Shown in pieces: positions 17,650 through 27,042 of a stretch of 64,000 nucleotides of DNA. Where the stretch lies: positions 19,465 through 83,464 of the forward strand of contig JAGASK010000011.1 in NCBI GenBank assembly GCA_017621815.1. The letters run 5' to 3'. The stretch comes from Lachnospiraceae bacterium (GTDB lineage: Bacteria; Bacillota; Clostridia; Lachnospirales; Lachnospiraceae). Positions within the stretch are counted from its first letter, which is position 1, and every line of letters begins with the position of its first letter. The translations under genes were made by a program, and so were the position numbers. The notes beneath the pieces were generated by a model that worked only from the letters and a program-made list of their open reading frames with translations, was not told the DNA's origin and searched no databases.

Positions 17650-19267
17650 TGACATGAAGCTGAAAAAAGATTATGAAAAAGCAGGTTTTGCCCTTTTATT
17701 TCTGGTAATGGCAGTGTATTACGGCTACAGGATGTTTGCGTTAACACCCTGGTATGATGAGCTTTATACTTACTATTATTTTGTCAGCAGGGGACCGGTT
17801 TATGCTGCTGTTCACTGGCCTTTGCCAAATAATCATGTGGGATATTCTGTTTTATCGGGCTTTCTTGATTATTTCGGGAATTCTTACATCGGACTTAGGG
17901 GAATCAGTTATTTATGCGCCCTTTTTAATATGGGACTGCTTTTTAACATAGGAAGGCATTTTTTTCCCAGGGGACTGTCATTGATTGCCGTAATTTTCTA
18001 TATATCCATGAACCTGGTAAATCAAATGGCGGTACAGGGAAGAGGGTATACGCTGGGAGTAACATGTTACTTAACCGCATTTGCCTGTCTGCTCTGTCTC
18101 TGCCAGGAAGAAAAAGATAAGAAACGCTATTATATTATTTATGCGTTTTCACTGGTATTGGGACTTTATACGCTTACCAGTGATGTGTACTGGGTTCTGC
18201 CGGTTTGTTTTACCGGAGGCATTTATCTTTTGTACAGAGGTATCATCGAGGCAAGGGAGAAAAAAGAAAAGCTCATTCAAAGCACTTCCATAAAAAAGCT
18301 GATAAAGCTGATAGCGGCTTCCCTTGCTGCCGCAGTTGTGACAGTGGGACTTTATACCGTAATCTGGCTGGCAATCGGTTCTAACCTGCTTGTGAAGGAG
18401 CAAAACGGAAGCTTTTCCGGAATGGGGCATGTGGAAGTGATTTTAAAAGCTCCTTTCAAAGCAATCGGCACAGGGATGGAATATATGCTGGCAACGCCCT
18501 ATATTCAGAGCGTTGAAAGAGCAGGCTTTATAAGCCGTCTTGGGAACTGGTTTATGACGCTGTTTAACTGGTATTATGACGGCGCTGCATGGCTGATATT
18601 GATGCTGCTTCTTTTTGGAATTATCTGCCTGATTTGCAGAATAGTAAAAGGAGTAAGAAAAAAAGAGAAAGAAAGCATATTGCTTCCTGTATTTTTGCTG
18701 GTGGGAATTTTGTGCATGCCATTATTTTTGATAATACAATGTGCACTTCCTTATTACCGCGTTTTTGTATATGGCGGCGTTCTGCTTGCTCTTTTATTGG
18801 TGTTTCTGGTTCAGCAGACTATAGAAAGCGCTGCGCGCCTGAACCCGGGGATAAATCAAAATAAAGCTGCGAAAGCCATAACAGGCGGGGCAGCTCTGGC
18901 AGCCTTCCTTGTGGCAGTGATTTCCTTCGGGTGTAAGGACTATCAGAATCAGTACAGCATGAGAGAATATTATATTCAGGATGCGCTGGCTCACAGCAAT
19001 ATCCGCCAGGCAGAAAATCTGTGTGTAACGGATTGTACCCAGCAGTATCTGATAAAATTTTTATATGATATTGCCTGTGAAAATACACAGATTGAAAATG
19101 CGGATATGGTGCTGCTTGATAAGAAGATGACAGACCCGGACTTTCAGGAAATGGAATGGGAATTTTACCATTATTACAGCACTGTTCCATGGGACTATAT
19201 TAACGGCAGTATGGAAAAAATTTATGAAAATGACAGTTTTGTTCTTTATGAAAAAATAAATGATTAA
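17639..19267 (+). CDS. Multi-pass membrane glycosyltransferase-like protein (GT39/GT-C type)
   Basis: The 542-residue protein has roughly ten or more hydrophobic helices. After the first helix comes [12 protein letters not shown], the position of the catalytic acidic pair in GT-C enzymes that use polyprenyl-phosphate sugars. A hydrophilic domain of about 110 residues follows the last helix. It would attach a sugar outside the membrane; donor and acceptor are unknown. The start overlaps leuB by 11 bases; ATG 17654 is an alternative and neither has a strong ribosome site. Its place inside a branched-chain amino-acid operon is odd. The family call rests on topology and one motif. Confidence 0.65.
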   Translation: MKSNDMKLKKDYEKAGFALLFLVMAVYYGYRMFALTPWYDELYTYYYFVSRGPVYAAVHWPLPNNHVGYSVLSGFLDYFGNSYIGLRGISYLCALFNMGLLFNIGRHFFPRGLSLIAVIFYISMNLVNQMAVQGRGYTLGVTCYLTAFACLLCLCQEEKDKKRYYIIYAFSLVLGLYTLTSDVYWVLPVCFTGGIYLLYRGIIEAREKKEKLIQSTSIKKLIKLIAASLAAAVVTVGLYTVIWLAIGSNLLVKEQNGSFSGMGHVEVILKAPFKAIGTGMEYMLATPYIQSVERAGFISRLGNWFMTLFNWYYDGAAWLILMLLLFGIICLICRIVKGVRKKEKESILLPVFLLVGILCMPLFLIIQCALPYYRVFVYGGVLLALLLVFLVQQTIESAARLNPGINQNKAAKAITGGAALAAFLVAVISFGCKDYQNQYSMREYYIQDALAHSNIRQAENLCVTDCTQQYLIKFLYDIACENTQIENADMVLLDKKMTDPDFQEMEWEFYHYYSTVPWDYINGSMEKIYENDSFVLYEKIND

Positions 19268-19304
19268 GAAATAAAATAGAAGATATGAAGGAGAGGTACT
19301 GAAA

Positions 19305-20978
19305 ATGAGAAGTGATAATGTAAAAGCCGGCATCCAGCAGGCGCCGCACAGGAGTTTATTCAACGCATTGGGTTTTACGGAAGAAGAAATGAAAAAGCCC
19401 ATGGTGGGTATTGTCAGCTCGTATAATGAAATTGTGCCGGGACATATGAATCTCGATAAAATTGTAAATGCAGTAAAGCTTGGTGTGGCAGAAGCAGGGG
19501 GAGTGCCTGTTGTATTTCCTGCCATTGCGGTTTGCGATGGAATTGCCATGGGACATATCGGAATGAAATATTCCCTTGTAACGAGAGATTTAATTGCGGA
19601 TTCCACCGAATGTATGGCGCTTGCTCATCAGTTTGATGCCCTTGTTATGGTTCCTAACTGCGATAAAAATGTGCCGGGATTATTAATGGCTGCAGCAAGA
19701 ATTAATGTGCCTACTGTATTTGTATCGGGAGGTCCTATGCTGGCAGGTCATGTACAGGGACGCAAGAGAAGTCTTTCTTCCATGTTTGAAGCAGTGGGCT
19801 CTCATGCGGCAGGCACAATGACAGAGGAAGAGGTAAGGGAATTCGAAGAAAAGGTTTGTCCTACCTGCGGCTCCTGTTCCGGTATGTATACGGCTAACTC
19901 CATGAACTGTTTAACAGAAGCGCTTGGCATGGGGCTTAGGGGCAACGGAACCATTCCTGCAGTATATTCGGAAAGAATCAAGCTTGCAAAACATGCGGGC
20001 ATGGCTGTTATGGAGATGCTTAAAAAAGATATTAGACCCAGGGATATTATGACAAAGGAAGCTATTTTAAATGCCCTGACGGTGGATATGGCTCTTGGAT
20101 GTTCTACCAATTCCATGCTGCATTTACCTGCAATAGCGCATGAGGTAGGTTTTGATTTTGATATTGCATTCGCAAATGAAATCAGCGAAAAAACCCCGAA
20201 TTTATGTCATCTTGCTCCGGCAGGTCCTACTTATATGGAAGATTTAAATGAAGCAGGCGGCGTTTATGCGGTAATGAAGGAGCTTGCCGATATAGGACTT
20301 CTCCACACGGAATGTATGACGGTTACAGGAAAGACTGTAGGAGAAAATATTGCAGGCGCTGTTAATAAAAATCCTGAAGTAATCAGACCACTTGACAATC
20401 CTTATTCAACTACCGGCGGACTTGCAGTATTAAAAGGAAATCTGGCGCCCGACGGCAGTGTGGTAAAGCGTTCCGCAGTTGTTCCTGAAATGATGGTACA
20501 TGAGGGTCCTGCAAGGGTGTTTGATTGTGAAGAAGATGCGATTGCAGCAATTAAAGGCGGAAAAATCGTGGCAGGCGATGTAGTGGTAATTCGTTATGAA
20601 GGTCCTAAGGGAGGTCCGGGAATGCGTGAGATGTTAAATCCTACTTCGGCAATTGCCGGAATGGGACTTGGCTCAAGCGTAGCGCTTATTACTGACGGAC
20701 GTTTTTCAGGAGCTTCCAGAGGCGCTTCTATCGGACATGTTTCACCGGAAGCGGCAGTAGGCGGTCCCATTGCGTTAGTGGAAGAGGGAGATATTATCAG
20801 CATTAATATTCCTGAAATGAAACTGGAAGTGAAGATATCCGAAGATGAAATGGCAGCAAGAAGAGCTAAATGGCAGCCCAGGGAGCCTAAGGTAACAACA
20901 GGATATCTTTCAAGATACAGAGAAATGGTTACAAGCGGAAACAGAGGAGCAATTCTCGAGATTCCGGGAAAGAATTAA
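19305..20978 (+). CDS. ilvD: Dihydroxy-acid dehydratase
   Basis: The 557-residue protein carries iron-sulfur cysteines in PNCDKNVPG and [17 protein letters not shown], and the C-terminal [21 protein letters not shown] with the catalytic serine. It dehydrates dihydroxyisovalerate and dihydroxymethylvalerate in valine, leucine and isoleucine synthesis. It follows the membrane glycosyltransferase-like gene by 37 bases with GAAGGAGAGG ahead of the start and precedes ilvB by 38 bases. Confidence 0.98.
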   Translation: MRSDNVKAGIQQAPHRSLFNALGFTEEEMKKPMVGIVSSYNEIVPGHMNLDKIVNAVKLGVAEAGGVPVVFPAIAVCDGIAMGHIGMKYSLVTRDLIADSTECMALAHQFDALVMVPNCDKNVPGLLMAAARINVPTVFVSGGPMLAGHVQGRKRSLSSMFEAVGSHAAGTMTEEEVREFEEKVCPTCGSCSGMYTANSMNCLTEALGMGLRGNGTIPAVYSERIKLAKHAGMAVMEMLKKDIRPRDIMTKEAILNALTVDMALGCSTNSMLHLPAIAHEVGFDFDIAFANEISEKTPNLCHLAPAGPTYMEDLNEAGGVYAVMKELADIGLLHTECMTVTGKTVGENIAGAVNKNPEVIRPLDNPYSTTGGLAVLKGNLAPDGSVVKRSAVVPEMMVHEGPARVFDCEEDAIAAIKGGKIVAGDVVVIRYEGPKGGPGMREMLNPTSAIAGMGLGSSVALITDGRFSGASRGASIGHVSPEAAVGGPIALVEEGDIISINIPEMKLEVKISEDEMAARRAKWQPREPKVTTGYLSRYREMVTSGNRGAILEIPGKN

Positions 20979-21016
20979 CCGGAAAGCTTTTATACTAAAT
21001 TTGGGAGGAAAGAAAT

Positions 21017-22696
21017 ATGCAGCTGACAGGTGCGGAAATTGTTGTTGAATGTTTAAAGGAACAGGGAGTTGATACTGTTTTCGGTTATCCCGGCGGAACT
21101 ATATTAAATGTATACGATGCTTTATATAAACACAGTGATGAGATTACACATATTCTGACATCCCATGAGCAGGGAGCTGCTCATGCGGCAGACGGATATG
21201 CAAGGGCCACCGGAAAAGTGGGAGTATGCCTTGCTACAAGCGGACCGGGAGCTACTAATCTTGTAACAGGAATAGCAACTGCCTATATGGATTCGGTTCC
21301 CATGGTGGCGATTACCTGTAACGTGAATCTTCCCCTGCTGGGAAAAGATTCTTTTCAGGAAGTGGATATTGCAGGTGTGACCATGCCTATTACAAAGCAT
21401 GGATATATTGTGAAGGATGTTACTATTCTGGCAGATACCCTGCGGAAAGCATTTTCAATTGCAAGGGAAGGGCGTCCGGGGCCTGTTTTAGTGGATATTA
21501 CCAAGGATGTGACTGCCAATACCTGCGAATATGAAAAGAAATATCCTATTTCGTCAGCACCTGTCTGCAAATACACCCAGGAGGACATTTTAAAAGCAGT
21601 GGAACTGATGAAAGCAGCTAAAAAGCCGTATATTTATGTTGGAGGCGGAGCTGTTATATCAGGGGCTTTTAAGGAAGTAAGAGAATTATCGAAATTATTG
21701 GATGCTCCTGTGTGCGATACCCTGATGGGTAAGGGGGTTATGGACGGACACAGCGAATATTATACAGGAATGATTGGAATGCATGGCACTAAGACTTCCA
21801 ATTTCGGTGTTAACAGCTGCGATTTGCTGATTGCGCTTGGGGCAAGATTTTCAGACCGTGTTGTGGGAAATGCGTCTAAATTTGCGGCCGGTGCAAAGGT
21901 GCTTCACATTGATATTGATGCAGCGGAAATAAATAAAAATATCCGTTCTGATGCCTATGTGGTAGGAGATTTAAAGGAAATTTTACAAAAAATCAACAAA
22001 GAGCTTCCGCAGATGGAACATCCGGAATGGATTGCACATATAAAGGAATTAAAGGAAAAATATCCGCTTAACTACGATCAGAATGGTTTATCCTGTCCTT
22101 ATATTATGGAAGAAATTGACAGAGTGACGGAAGGAAAAGCCATTATCACTACTGATGTAGGACAGCATCAGATGTGGGCAGCACAATATTATAAATATTC
22201 TGAGCCCAGAACCTTTTTATCCTCCGGGGGTCTTGGAACGATGGGCTATGGACTTGGAGCCTGTATTGGTGCCAAAATGGGAAAACCTGATAAAATATGC
22301 ATTAATATTGCAGGCGACGGATGCTTCCGTATGAATATGAATGAACTGGCAACAGCCAGCCGCTATCAGATTCCGATTATTCAGGTTGTAATCAACAATC
22401 ACGTGCTGGGTATGGTAAGACAGTGGCAGACTCTTTTCTATGGCAAGCGTTATTCGCAGACGGTTCTTAATGACAGCGTTGATTTCTGTATGGTGGCAAA
22501 AGGCCTTGGCTGTGAAGCTATCAGAGTTACAAAGAAGGAAGAAATAGGAGACGCCGTTAAGAAAGCCATCAAGCTTAATAAGCCGGTAGTGATTGAATGT
22601 ATTATACCTGAGGATGATAAGGTATTTCCCATGGTTCCTGCGGGAGCGCCTATCAGCGATGCATTTGATGCAACGGATTTAAAAGATAAAGATTAA
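21017..22696 (+). CDS. ilvB: Acetolactate synthase large subunit (copy 1)
   Basis: The 559-residue ThDP enzyme has GYPGGTILNVYDAL, the activating Glu in HEQGAAHAADGYARATG, the FQEVDI motif and the ThDP/Mg site GDGCFRMNMNELATASR...NNH. It condenses pyruvate with pyruvate or 2-ketobutyrate. No small-subunit gene adjoins this copy; two lie next to the second large-subunit gene at 48-51 kb. It sits between ilvD and the L,D-transpeptidase gene (2-base gap). Confidence 0.96.
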   Translation: MQLTGAEIVVECLKEQGVDTVFGYPGGTILNVYDALYKHSDEITHILTSHEQGAAHAADGYARATGKVGVCLATSGPGATNLVTGIATAYMDSVPMVAITCNVNLPLLGKDSFQEVDIAGVTMPITKHGYIVKDVTILADTLRKAFSIAREGRPGPVLVDITKDVTANTCEYEKKYPISSAPVCKYTQEDILKAVELMKAAKKPYIYVGGGAVISGAFKEVRELSKLLDAPVCDTLMGKGVMDGHSEYYTGMIGMHGTKTSNFGVNSCDLLIALGARFSDRVVGNASKFAAGAKVLHIDIDAAEINKNIRSDAYVVGDLKEILQKINKELPQMEHPEWIAHIKELKEKYPLNYDQNGLSCPYIMEEIDRVTEGKAIITTDVGQHQMWAAQYYKYSEPRTFLSSGGLGTMGYGLGACIGAKMGKPDKICINIAGDGCFRMNMNELATASRYQIPIIQVVINNHVLGMVRQWQTLFYGKRYSQTVLNDSVDFCMVAKGLGCEAIRVTKKEEIGDAVKKAIKLNKPVVIECIIPEDDKVFPMVPAGAPISDAFDATDLKDKD

Positions 22697-22698
22697 AA

Positions 22699-24108
22699 AT
22701 GAAAAAGAAAAAGAAAGCATTTATTAAAGGGTGTATTATTGGCTTTACTTTGATATTGTTATCTGTGCTTATCATGTATTTCGGACTGGCAAAGTATTAC
22801 GGCGGCGGATTCAGTTACGGTACATGGATAAACGGTGTTTATTGCACCGGAAAAAGTATTAATGAGGTCAATGAGGAGCTTTTGGAAAAGTGCAGTTATG
22901 AAGGACTTACCATTACTATGGGTGATGGTAAGTCCTATACCATATTACCGGAAGAAGTAAATCTTGCCTATACTTTCAAGGAGCCTCTGGAGAAATATTT
23001 AAAGAGTCAGAATCCCTATTTGTGGATAGATAATCTGATTGGTTCTTCCGGAGAAAAAACATTGCTGCCAGCCCTTGATTATGATAAAAAAACATTTGAA
23101 AAGAAACTTTCAGACTTCGGCATTGTGGAAGGAAAAACTGATTCGGAAAGAAAAGTGGAAATACAAAAAGGCGATAAGGGCTATTATCTTGTTAACGAAA
23201 GAGAAAATGTGCTTAATGCAGCCTTTGCGAGAAGCTTAATCTATGAAGCATTTGAATCACAGAAGCCGGATATTAATCTGGAATCGGAAGGATGTTACAG
23301 CAATCTGCCTTTAACGAAGAAAATGGAAGATACGCTTAAGCTGTGGGAGCAGCTGAAGGAGTATCAGAACTGCAGGATTATTTATCAGTTCGGGGAGGAA
23401 CAGGTACCTGTTGATGAAGCGGCAGCCAGTGGTTTTTTGATGCTTGATGAAAACGGAAATTTTGTATTTGATGAAGAAGGCAGGCTTTGCACCGATGAAG
23501 AAAAGGTATATGCCTTTGTGGATACCCTGGCTGATAAATATGATACAGTAGGCGGCGTCAGGCATTTTTCCGCCACAAGGGGAGAAATTGTTACCGTTGA
23601 AGGCGGAATTTACGGAAATAAAATTGACAGGGAAGCAGAAAAAGAATATCTGCTTCAGGCTTTTCTTGACAAAAAGGCTGAAATTCATACACCGGCATAT
23701 ACACAGATGGCGCAAAAGCAGGGTAGCGACGATATCGGAGATACTTATATTGAGGTGGATATGACCCTGCAGATGATGTATTATTATGTGGACGGCAGGC
23801 TTGAAATAGAAACGCCTGTTGTAACAGGGAATACTTCACTCAGAAGAGGAACGCCAAGCGGCACAAATTATGTATATGCAAAGCAGAGAAACAGAACTCT
23901 GCGGGGTGAAGGTTATGCATCTTTTGTAAAGTACTGGATTCCGGTAAAAGGCAATATAGGAATTCATGATTCTTCCTGGCGAAGTGAATATGGCGGGGAG
24001 ATTTACAAGAAAAACGGTTCTCATGGATGTATTAACACTCCCCTTGATGAGGTTGCAAGGCTTTATGAACTGGTGGAAGTGGGAACGCCATGTGTTATGT
24101 TTTACTAA
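22699..24108 (+). CDS. L,D-transpeptidase with YkuD catalytic domain
   Basis: The 469-residue protein has an N-terminal membrane anchor (about residues 9-29), a repeat-like 'peptidoglycan binding' PGBD_4-type region (about 40-330; TWINGVYCTGKSINEVNEEL), and a C-terminal YkuD domain (about 345-469) ending in the catalytic motif HGCINTP (H442, C444). It should form 3-3 cross-links or attach proteins to peptidoglycan outside the membrane. The start is 2 bases after the ilvB stop, so it is translationally coupled to a biosynthetic gene. Confidence 0.93.
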   Translation: MKKKKKAFIKGCIIGFTLILLSVLIMYFGLAKYYGGGFSYGTWINGVYCTGKSINEVNEELLEKCSYEGLTITMGDGKSYTILPEEVNLAYTFKEPLEKYLKSQNPYLWIDNLIGSSGEKTLLPALDYDKKTFEKKLSDFGIVEGKTDSERKVEIQKGDKGYYLVNERENVLNAAFARSLIYEAFESQKPDINLESEGCYSNLPLTKKMEDTLKLWEQLKEYQNCRIIYQFGEEQVPVDEAAASGFLMLDENGNFVFDEEGRLCTDEEKVYAFVDTLADKYDTVGGVRHFSATRGEIVTVEGGIYGNKIDREAEKEYLLQAFLDKKAEIHTPAYTQMAQKQGSDDIGDTYIEVDMTLQMMYYYVDGRLEIETPVVTGNTSLRRGTPSGTNYVYAKQRNRTLRGEGYASFVKYWIPVKGNIGIHDSSWRSEYGGEIYKKNGSHGCINTPLDEVARLYELVEVGTPCVMFY

Positions 24109-24165
24109 AGCAGTTGACTAAAGTGTTAAATCGGTTTAAAATGGTAAAAGTGATTTTTTATTAAT

Positions 24166-24182
24166 AAAGGGGAGAGCCCTTT
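24166..24182 (+). promoter_or_regulatory. Small hairpin just ahead of the serC ribosome site
   Basis: AAAGGG and CCCTTT flank a 5-base GAGAG loop and end a few bases before AGGAGG of serC. It may influence initiation or mRNA stability; no T-run follows, so it is not a terminator. Confidence 0.35.
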
Positions 24183-24199
24183 GACAGGAGGAAGATAAA

Positions 24200-25282
24200 G
24201 TGGCCAGAGTTTACAACTTTTCAGCAGGTCCGGCAGTTTTACCTGAAGAAGTATTAAAAGAAGCTGCAGATGAAATGTTAGATTACAAGGGAACAGGCAT
24301 GTCAGTTATGGAGATGAGTCATCGCTCCAAGGCTTATGATACCATAATTAAGGAAGCAGAAGCCGATTTAAGAGAATTAATGAATATTCCCGACAATTAT
24401 AAAGTTTTGTTCTTGCAGGGAGGAGCAAGCCAGCAGTTTGCAATGATTCCCATGAACCTGATGAAAAACAGGAAAGCTGCTTACATAGTAACCGGACAGT
24501 GGGCTAAGAAAGCATATCAGGAAGCTAAGATTTACGGTGATGCCATAGAAGTTGCATCCTCTGCGGATAAGACCTTTTCTTATATTCCGGATTGCTCCGA
24601 CCTTGAGATTCCCGAAGATGCGGATTATGTGTATATTTGTGAAAACAACACAATTTACGGAACTAAATTCAAGACACTTCCCAATACCAAGGGACATACG
24701 CTTGTGTCCGATGTCTCTTCATGTTTCCTGTCTGAGCCTGTAGATGTTACAAAATACGGTGTTATTTATGGCGGCGTACAGAAGAATATAGGACCGGCCG
24801 GTGTGGTAATTGTGATTATCAGGGAGGATTTAATTACTGAAGATACTCTTCCCGGAACTCCCACTATGTTAAAATATAAGATTCATGCAGATGCGGAATC
24901 TTTGTATAATACACCTCCTGCTTATGGTATTTATATTTGCGGCAAAGTGTTCAAGTGGCTGAAGAAGCAGGGCGGACTTGAAGCCATGAAAGAATATAAT
25001 GAAAAGAAAGCAAAGATTCTTTATGATTTCCTGGATGAGAGTCAGCTCTTTAAGGGTACTGTAAGAAAGGAAGACCGTTCCTTAATGAATGTTCCTTTTG
25101 TTACAGGTGATGCAGAACTTGACGCTAAATTTGTAAAGGAAGCAAAAGAAGCAGGCTTTGAAAATCTGAAGGGGCATAGAACAGTAGGCGGTATGCGTGC
25201 CAGCATTTATAATGCAATGCCTATTGAAGGCGTTGAAAAGCTGGTTGAGTTTATGCGTGAATTTGAAAAAAACAATAAGTAA
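24200..25282 (+). CDS. serC: Phosphoserine aminotransferase
   Basis: The 360-residue PLP enzyme begins MARVYNFSAGPAVLPEEVL, with QGGASQQFAMIP and the PLP lysine in YGGVQKNIGPAGV. It converts 3-phosphohydroxypyruvate and glutamate to phosphoserine. The start is GTG, clearly placed by AGGAGGAAG upstream. serA follows after 15 bases, so substrate production and use are co-expressed. Confidence 0.97.
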   Translation: MARVYNFSAGPAVLPEEVLKEAADEMLDYKGTGMSVMEMSHRSKAYDTIIKEAEADLRELMNIPDNYKVLFLQGGASQQFAMIPMNLMKNRKAAYIVTGQWAKKAYQEAKIYGDAIEVASSADKTFSYIPDCSDLEIPEDADYVYICENNTIYGTKFKTLPNTKGHTLVSDVSSCFLSEPVDVTKYGVIYGGVQKNIGPAGVVIVIIREDLITEDTLPGTPTMLKYKIHADAESLYNTPPAYGIYICGKVFKWLKKQGGLEAMKEYNEKKAKILYDFLDESQLFKGTVRKEDRSLMNVPFVTGDAELDAKFVKEAKEAGFENLKGHRTVGGMRASIYNAMPIEGVEKLVEFMREFEKNNK

Positions 25283-25297
25283 TGATGGAGGATAAAT

Positions 25298-26461
25298 ATG
25301 TTTAAATACTATTGTCTGAATCCTATTTCCAAAGTAGGACTTGATGATTTTACAGATGAGTTTGCAAAAACAGAGGACATCAATGAAGCGGAGGGTATTC
25401 TGGTAAGAAGCGCTGCCATGCATGATATGGAGCTGTCGGATAATCTTCTGGCAGTGGCAAGAGCAGGTGCGGGAACCAATAATATTCCCCTTGATAAGTG
25501 TGCTGAAAAGGGAATTGTTGTATTTAATACTCCCGGCGCTAACGCCAATGGTGTTAAGGAACTTGTTATCGCAGGCATGCTGCTTGCATCAAGAGATGTA
25601 ATCGGCGGAATTAACTGGGTGGAATCTGCAAAAGATGATGAAAATATTGCGAAGTCTGCTGAAAAGGAAAAAAAGAAATTTGCCGGTACGGAAATTCTCG
25701 GCAAAAAGCTTGGTATTATCGGACTTGGAGCTATCGGTGTAAAAGTAGCTAATGTGGCAAAGCATCTTGGCATGGAAGTATATGGCTATGACCCTTATGT
25801 TTCTGTAGATGCAGCATGGAATCTGAGCCGGGATGTTAAGCATGTGCTCAATGTTGAAGATATTTATGAAAACTGTGATATCATTACTGTTCATGTGCCG
25901 CTTCTTGATTCTACCAGGGGCATGATTGATAAGGATGCTATTGCAAAAATGAAAGAGGGCGTTATTGTCCTTAACTTTGCAAGAGATCTTCTTGTAAATG
26001 AAAAGGATATGCTTGATGGAATCAAAGCAGGAAAGGTTCGCAAGTATGTAACCGATTTCCCTAATCCTACAACAGCGGGACAGGAGGGATGTATTGTAAT
26101 TCCTCATCTTGGAGCCTCAACAGAAGAGTCTGAAGATAATTGCGCGAAGATGGCCGTAAAGGAAATGATGAATTATTTAAAGAACGGTAATATTGCAAAC
26201 AGTGTTAATTACCCTAATTGCGATATGGGAGTGTGCACTCAGGCAGGCCGTGTGGCAATTTTCCACAAGAATATTGCCAATATGATTACCAAGTTTACTG
26301 CATGCTTCGGTGATGAGGGTATCAACATTACTGATATGATGAATAAGTCAAGAGGCGATGTGGCATATACCATGATTGATTTGGAAAAACCTGCTGAAAA
26401 AGCGATGATTGAAAAACTTCAGGCTATTGAAGGGGTATTCAGGGTAAGAGTAGTGAAATAG
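25298..26461 (+). CDS. serA: D-3-phosphoglycerate dehydrogenase with ACT domain
   Basis: The 387-residue protein has a D-isomer hydroxyacid dehydrogenase core: the NAD site GIIGLGAIGVKVANVAKHLGM, GAGTNNIPLDKC, and a His in VIPHLGASTEES. A C-terminal ACT domain (about 315-387) could mediate serine feedback. It is the short SerA form without the intervening domain. GGAGG precedes the ATG, and the serCA unit ends at a hairpin at 26484-26512. Confidence 0.96.
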   Translation: MFKYYCLNPISKVGLDDFTDEFAKTEDINEAEGILVRSAAMHDMELSDNLLAVARAGAGTNNIPLDKCAEKGIVVFNTPGANANGVKELVIAGMLLASRDVIGGINWVESAKDDENIAKSAEKEKKKFAGTEILGKKLGIIGLGAIGVKVANVAKHLGMEVYGYDPYVSVDAAWNLSRDVKHVLNVEDIYENCDIITVHVPLLDSTRGMIDKDAIAKMKEGVIVLNFARDLLVNEKDMLDGIKAGKVRKYVTDFPNPTTAGQEGCIVIPHLGASTEESEDNCAKMAVKEMMNYLKNGNIANSVNYPNCDMGVCTQAGRVAIFHKNIANMITKFTACFGDEGINITDMMNKSRGDVAYTMIDLEKPAEKAMIEKLQAIEGVFRVRVVK

Positions 26462-26483
26462 CAGAAATATTATTTTGTATAAG

Positions 26484-26512
26484 AAGGACAGCTGTTTACA
26501 GCTGTCCTTTTG
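26484..26512 (+). terminator. Terminator of serCA
   Basis: AAGGACAGCTG and CAGCTGTCCTT form a perfect 11-bp stem with a TTTA loop; the stem's terminal TT runs into a short T stretch. Confidence 0.8.
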
Positions 26513-26550
26513 CGCAAATGTCAGTGGATAGAGCATACCAGTGTCTGGAG

Positions 26551-26847
26551 TTAAAATTCAGTAACATCAAAATCCTTAATATCTTCCTTAAATTTTTCAT
26601 CCTTTTTGGCAAGGACGAGGCTTGCCAGATCCATATATTTAATAAAAACATCTTCCAGGGTCATTTTTCTTTCATCTGCGATTTCCTGCATAACAGGCCT
26701 TAGCTTTTCAAGCTGTTCGGAGATGCGGACCTGACCCGGCTCTATTTCACCGAAGACCTCTTCGGAATAAGCGCTGATTCGGTTTAGCAGTTCTTTGTCA
26801 CTATCATTTAGAAAGTCGAAATCTTTAGAATTTAATGTTTCGTACAT
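26551..26847 (-). CDS. Small acidic protein of unknown function
   Basis: ATG 26847 to 26551 encodes 98 residues, highly charged and probably all helical (LNRISAYSEEVFGEIE, EQLEKLRPVMQEIADERKMT, EDVFIKYMDLASLVLAKKDE). No signal peptide, membrane segment or cysteine is present. A ribosome site AAGGATG lies about 10 bases upstream. It stands alone between convergent serA and divergent glgB. I recognise no family; coding is supported by size, composition and an otherwise empty region. Confidence 0.65.
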   Translation of the reverse strand: MYETLNSKDFDFLNDSDKELLNRISAYSEEVFGEIEPGQVRISEQLEKLRPVMQEIADERKMTLEDVFIKYMDLASLVLAKKDEKFKEDIKDFDVTEF

Positions 26848-26910
26848 ACTTTACACATCCTTTTCTGTTATTATCTTCAGCCTGCAGAATATTAATATAT
26901 CACTTCACGC

Positions 26911-26939
26911 TTGTGCTGTATAGATATCTTTGATAAAAT
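26911..26939 (+). promoter_or_regulatory. Promoter of glgB
   Basis: TTGTGC (26911-26916) and TAAAAT (26934-26939) are 17 bases apart, about 100 bases ahead of the glgB start. Confidence 0.5.
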
Positions 26940-27042
26940 AATTCTATAACACAATTCCAGAAAATACAATTCCCGGAGCAGTGATTTTGAATGCAATCCG
27001 GAAGAATATAATTCTGATGAATTGAAAAAAGGGGGAAAACCT

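Noticed and set aside
19061-19606. A 181-codon open frame antisense across the GT39-ilvD junction
   Set aside because: It shadows two genes with clear motifs and has no upstream expression signals.
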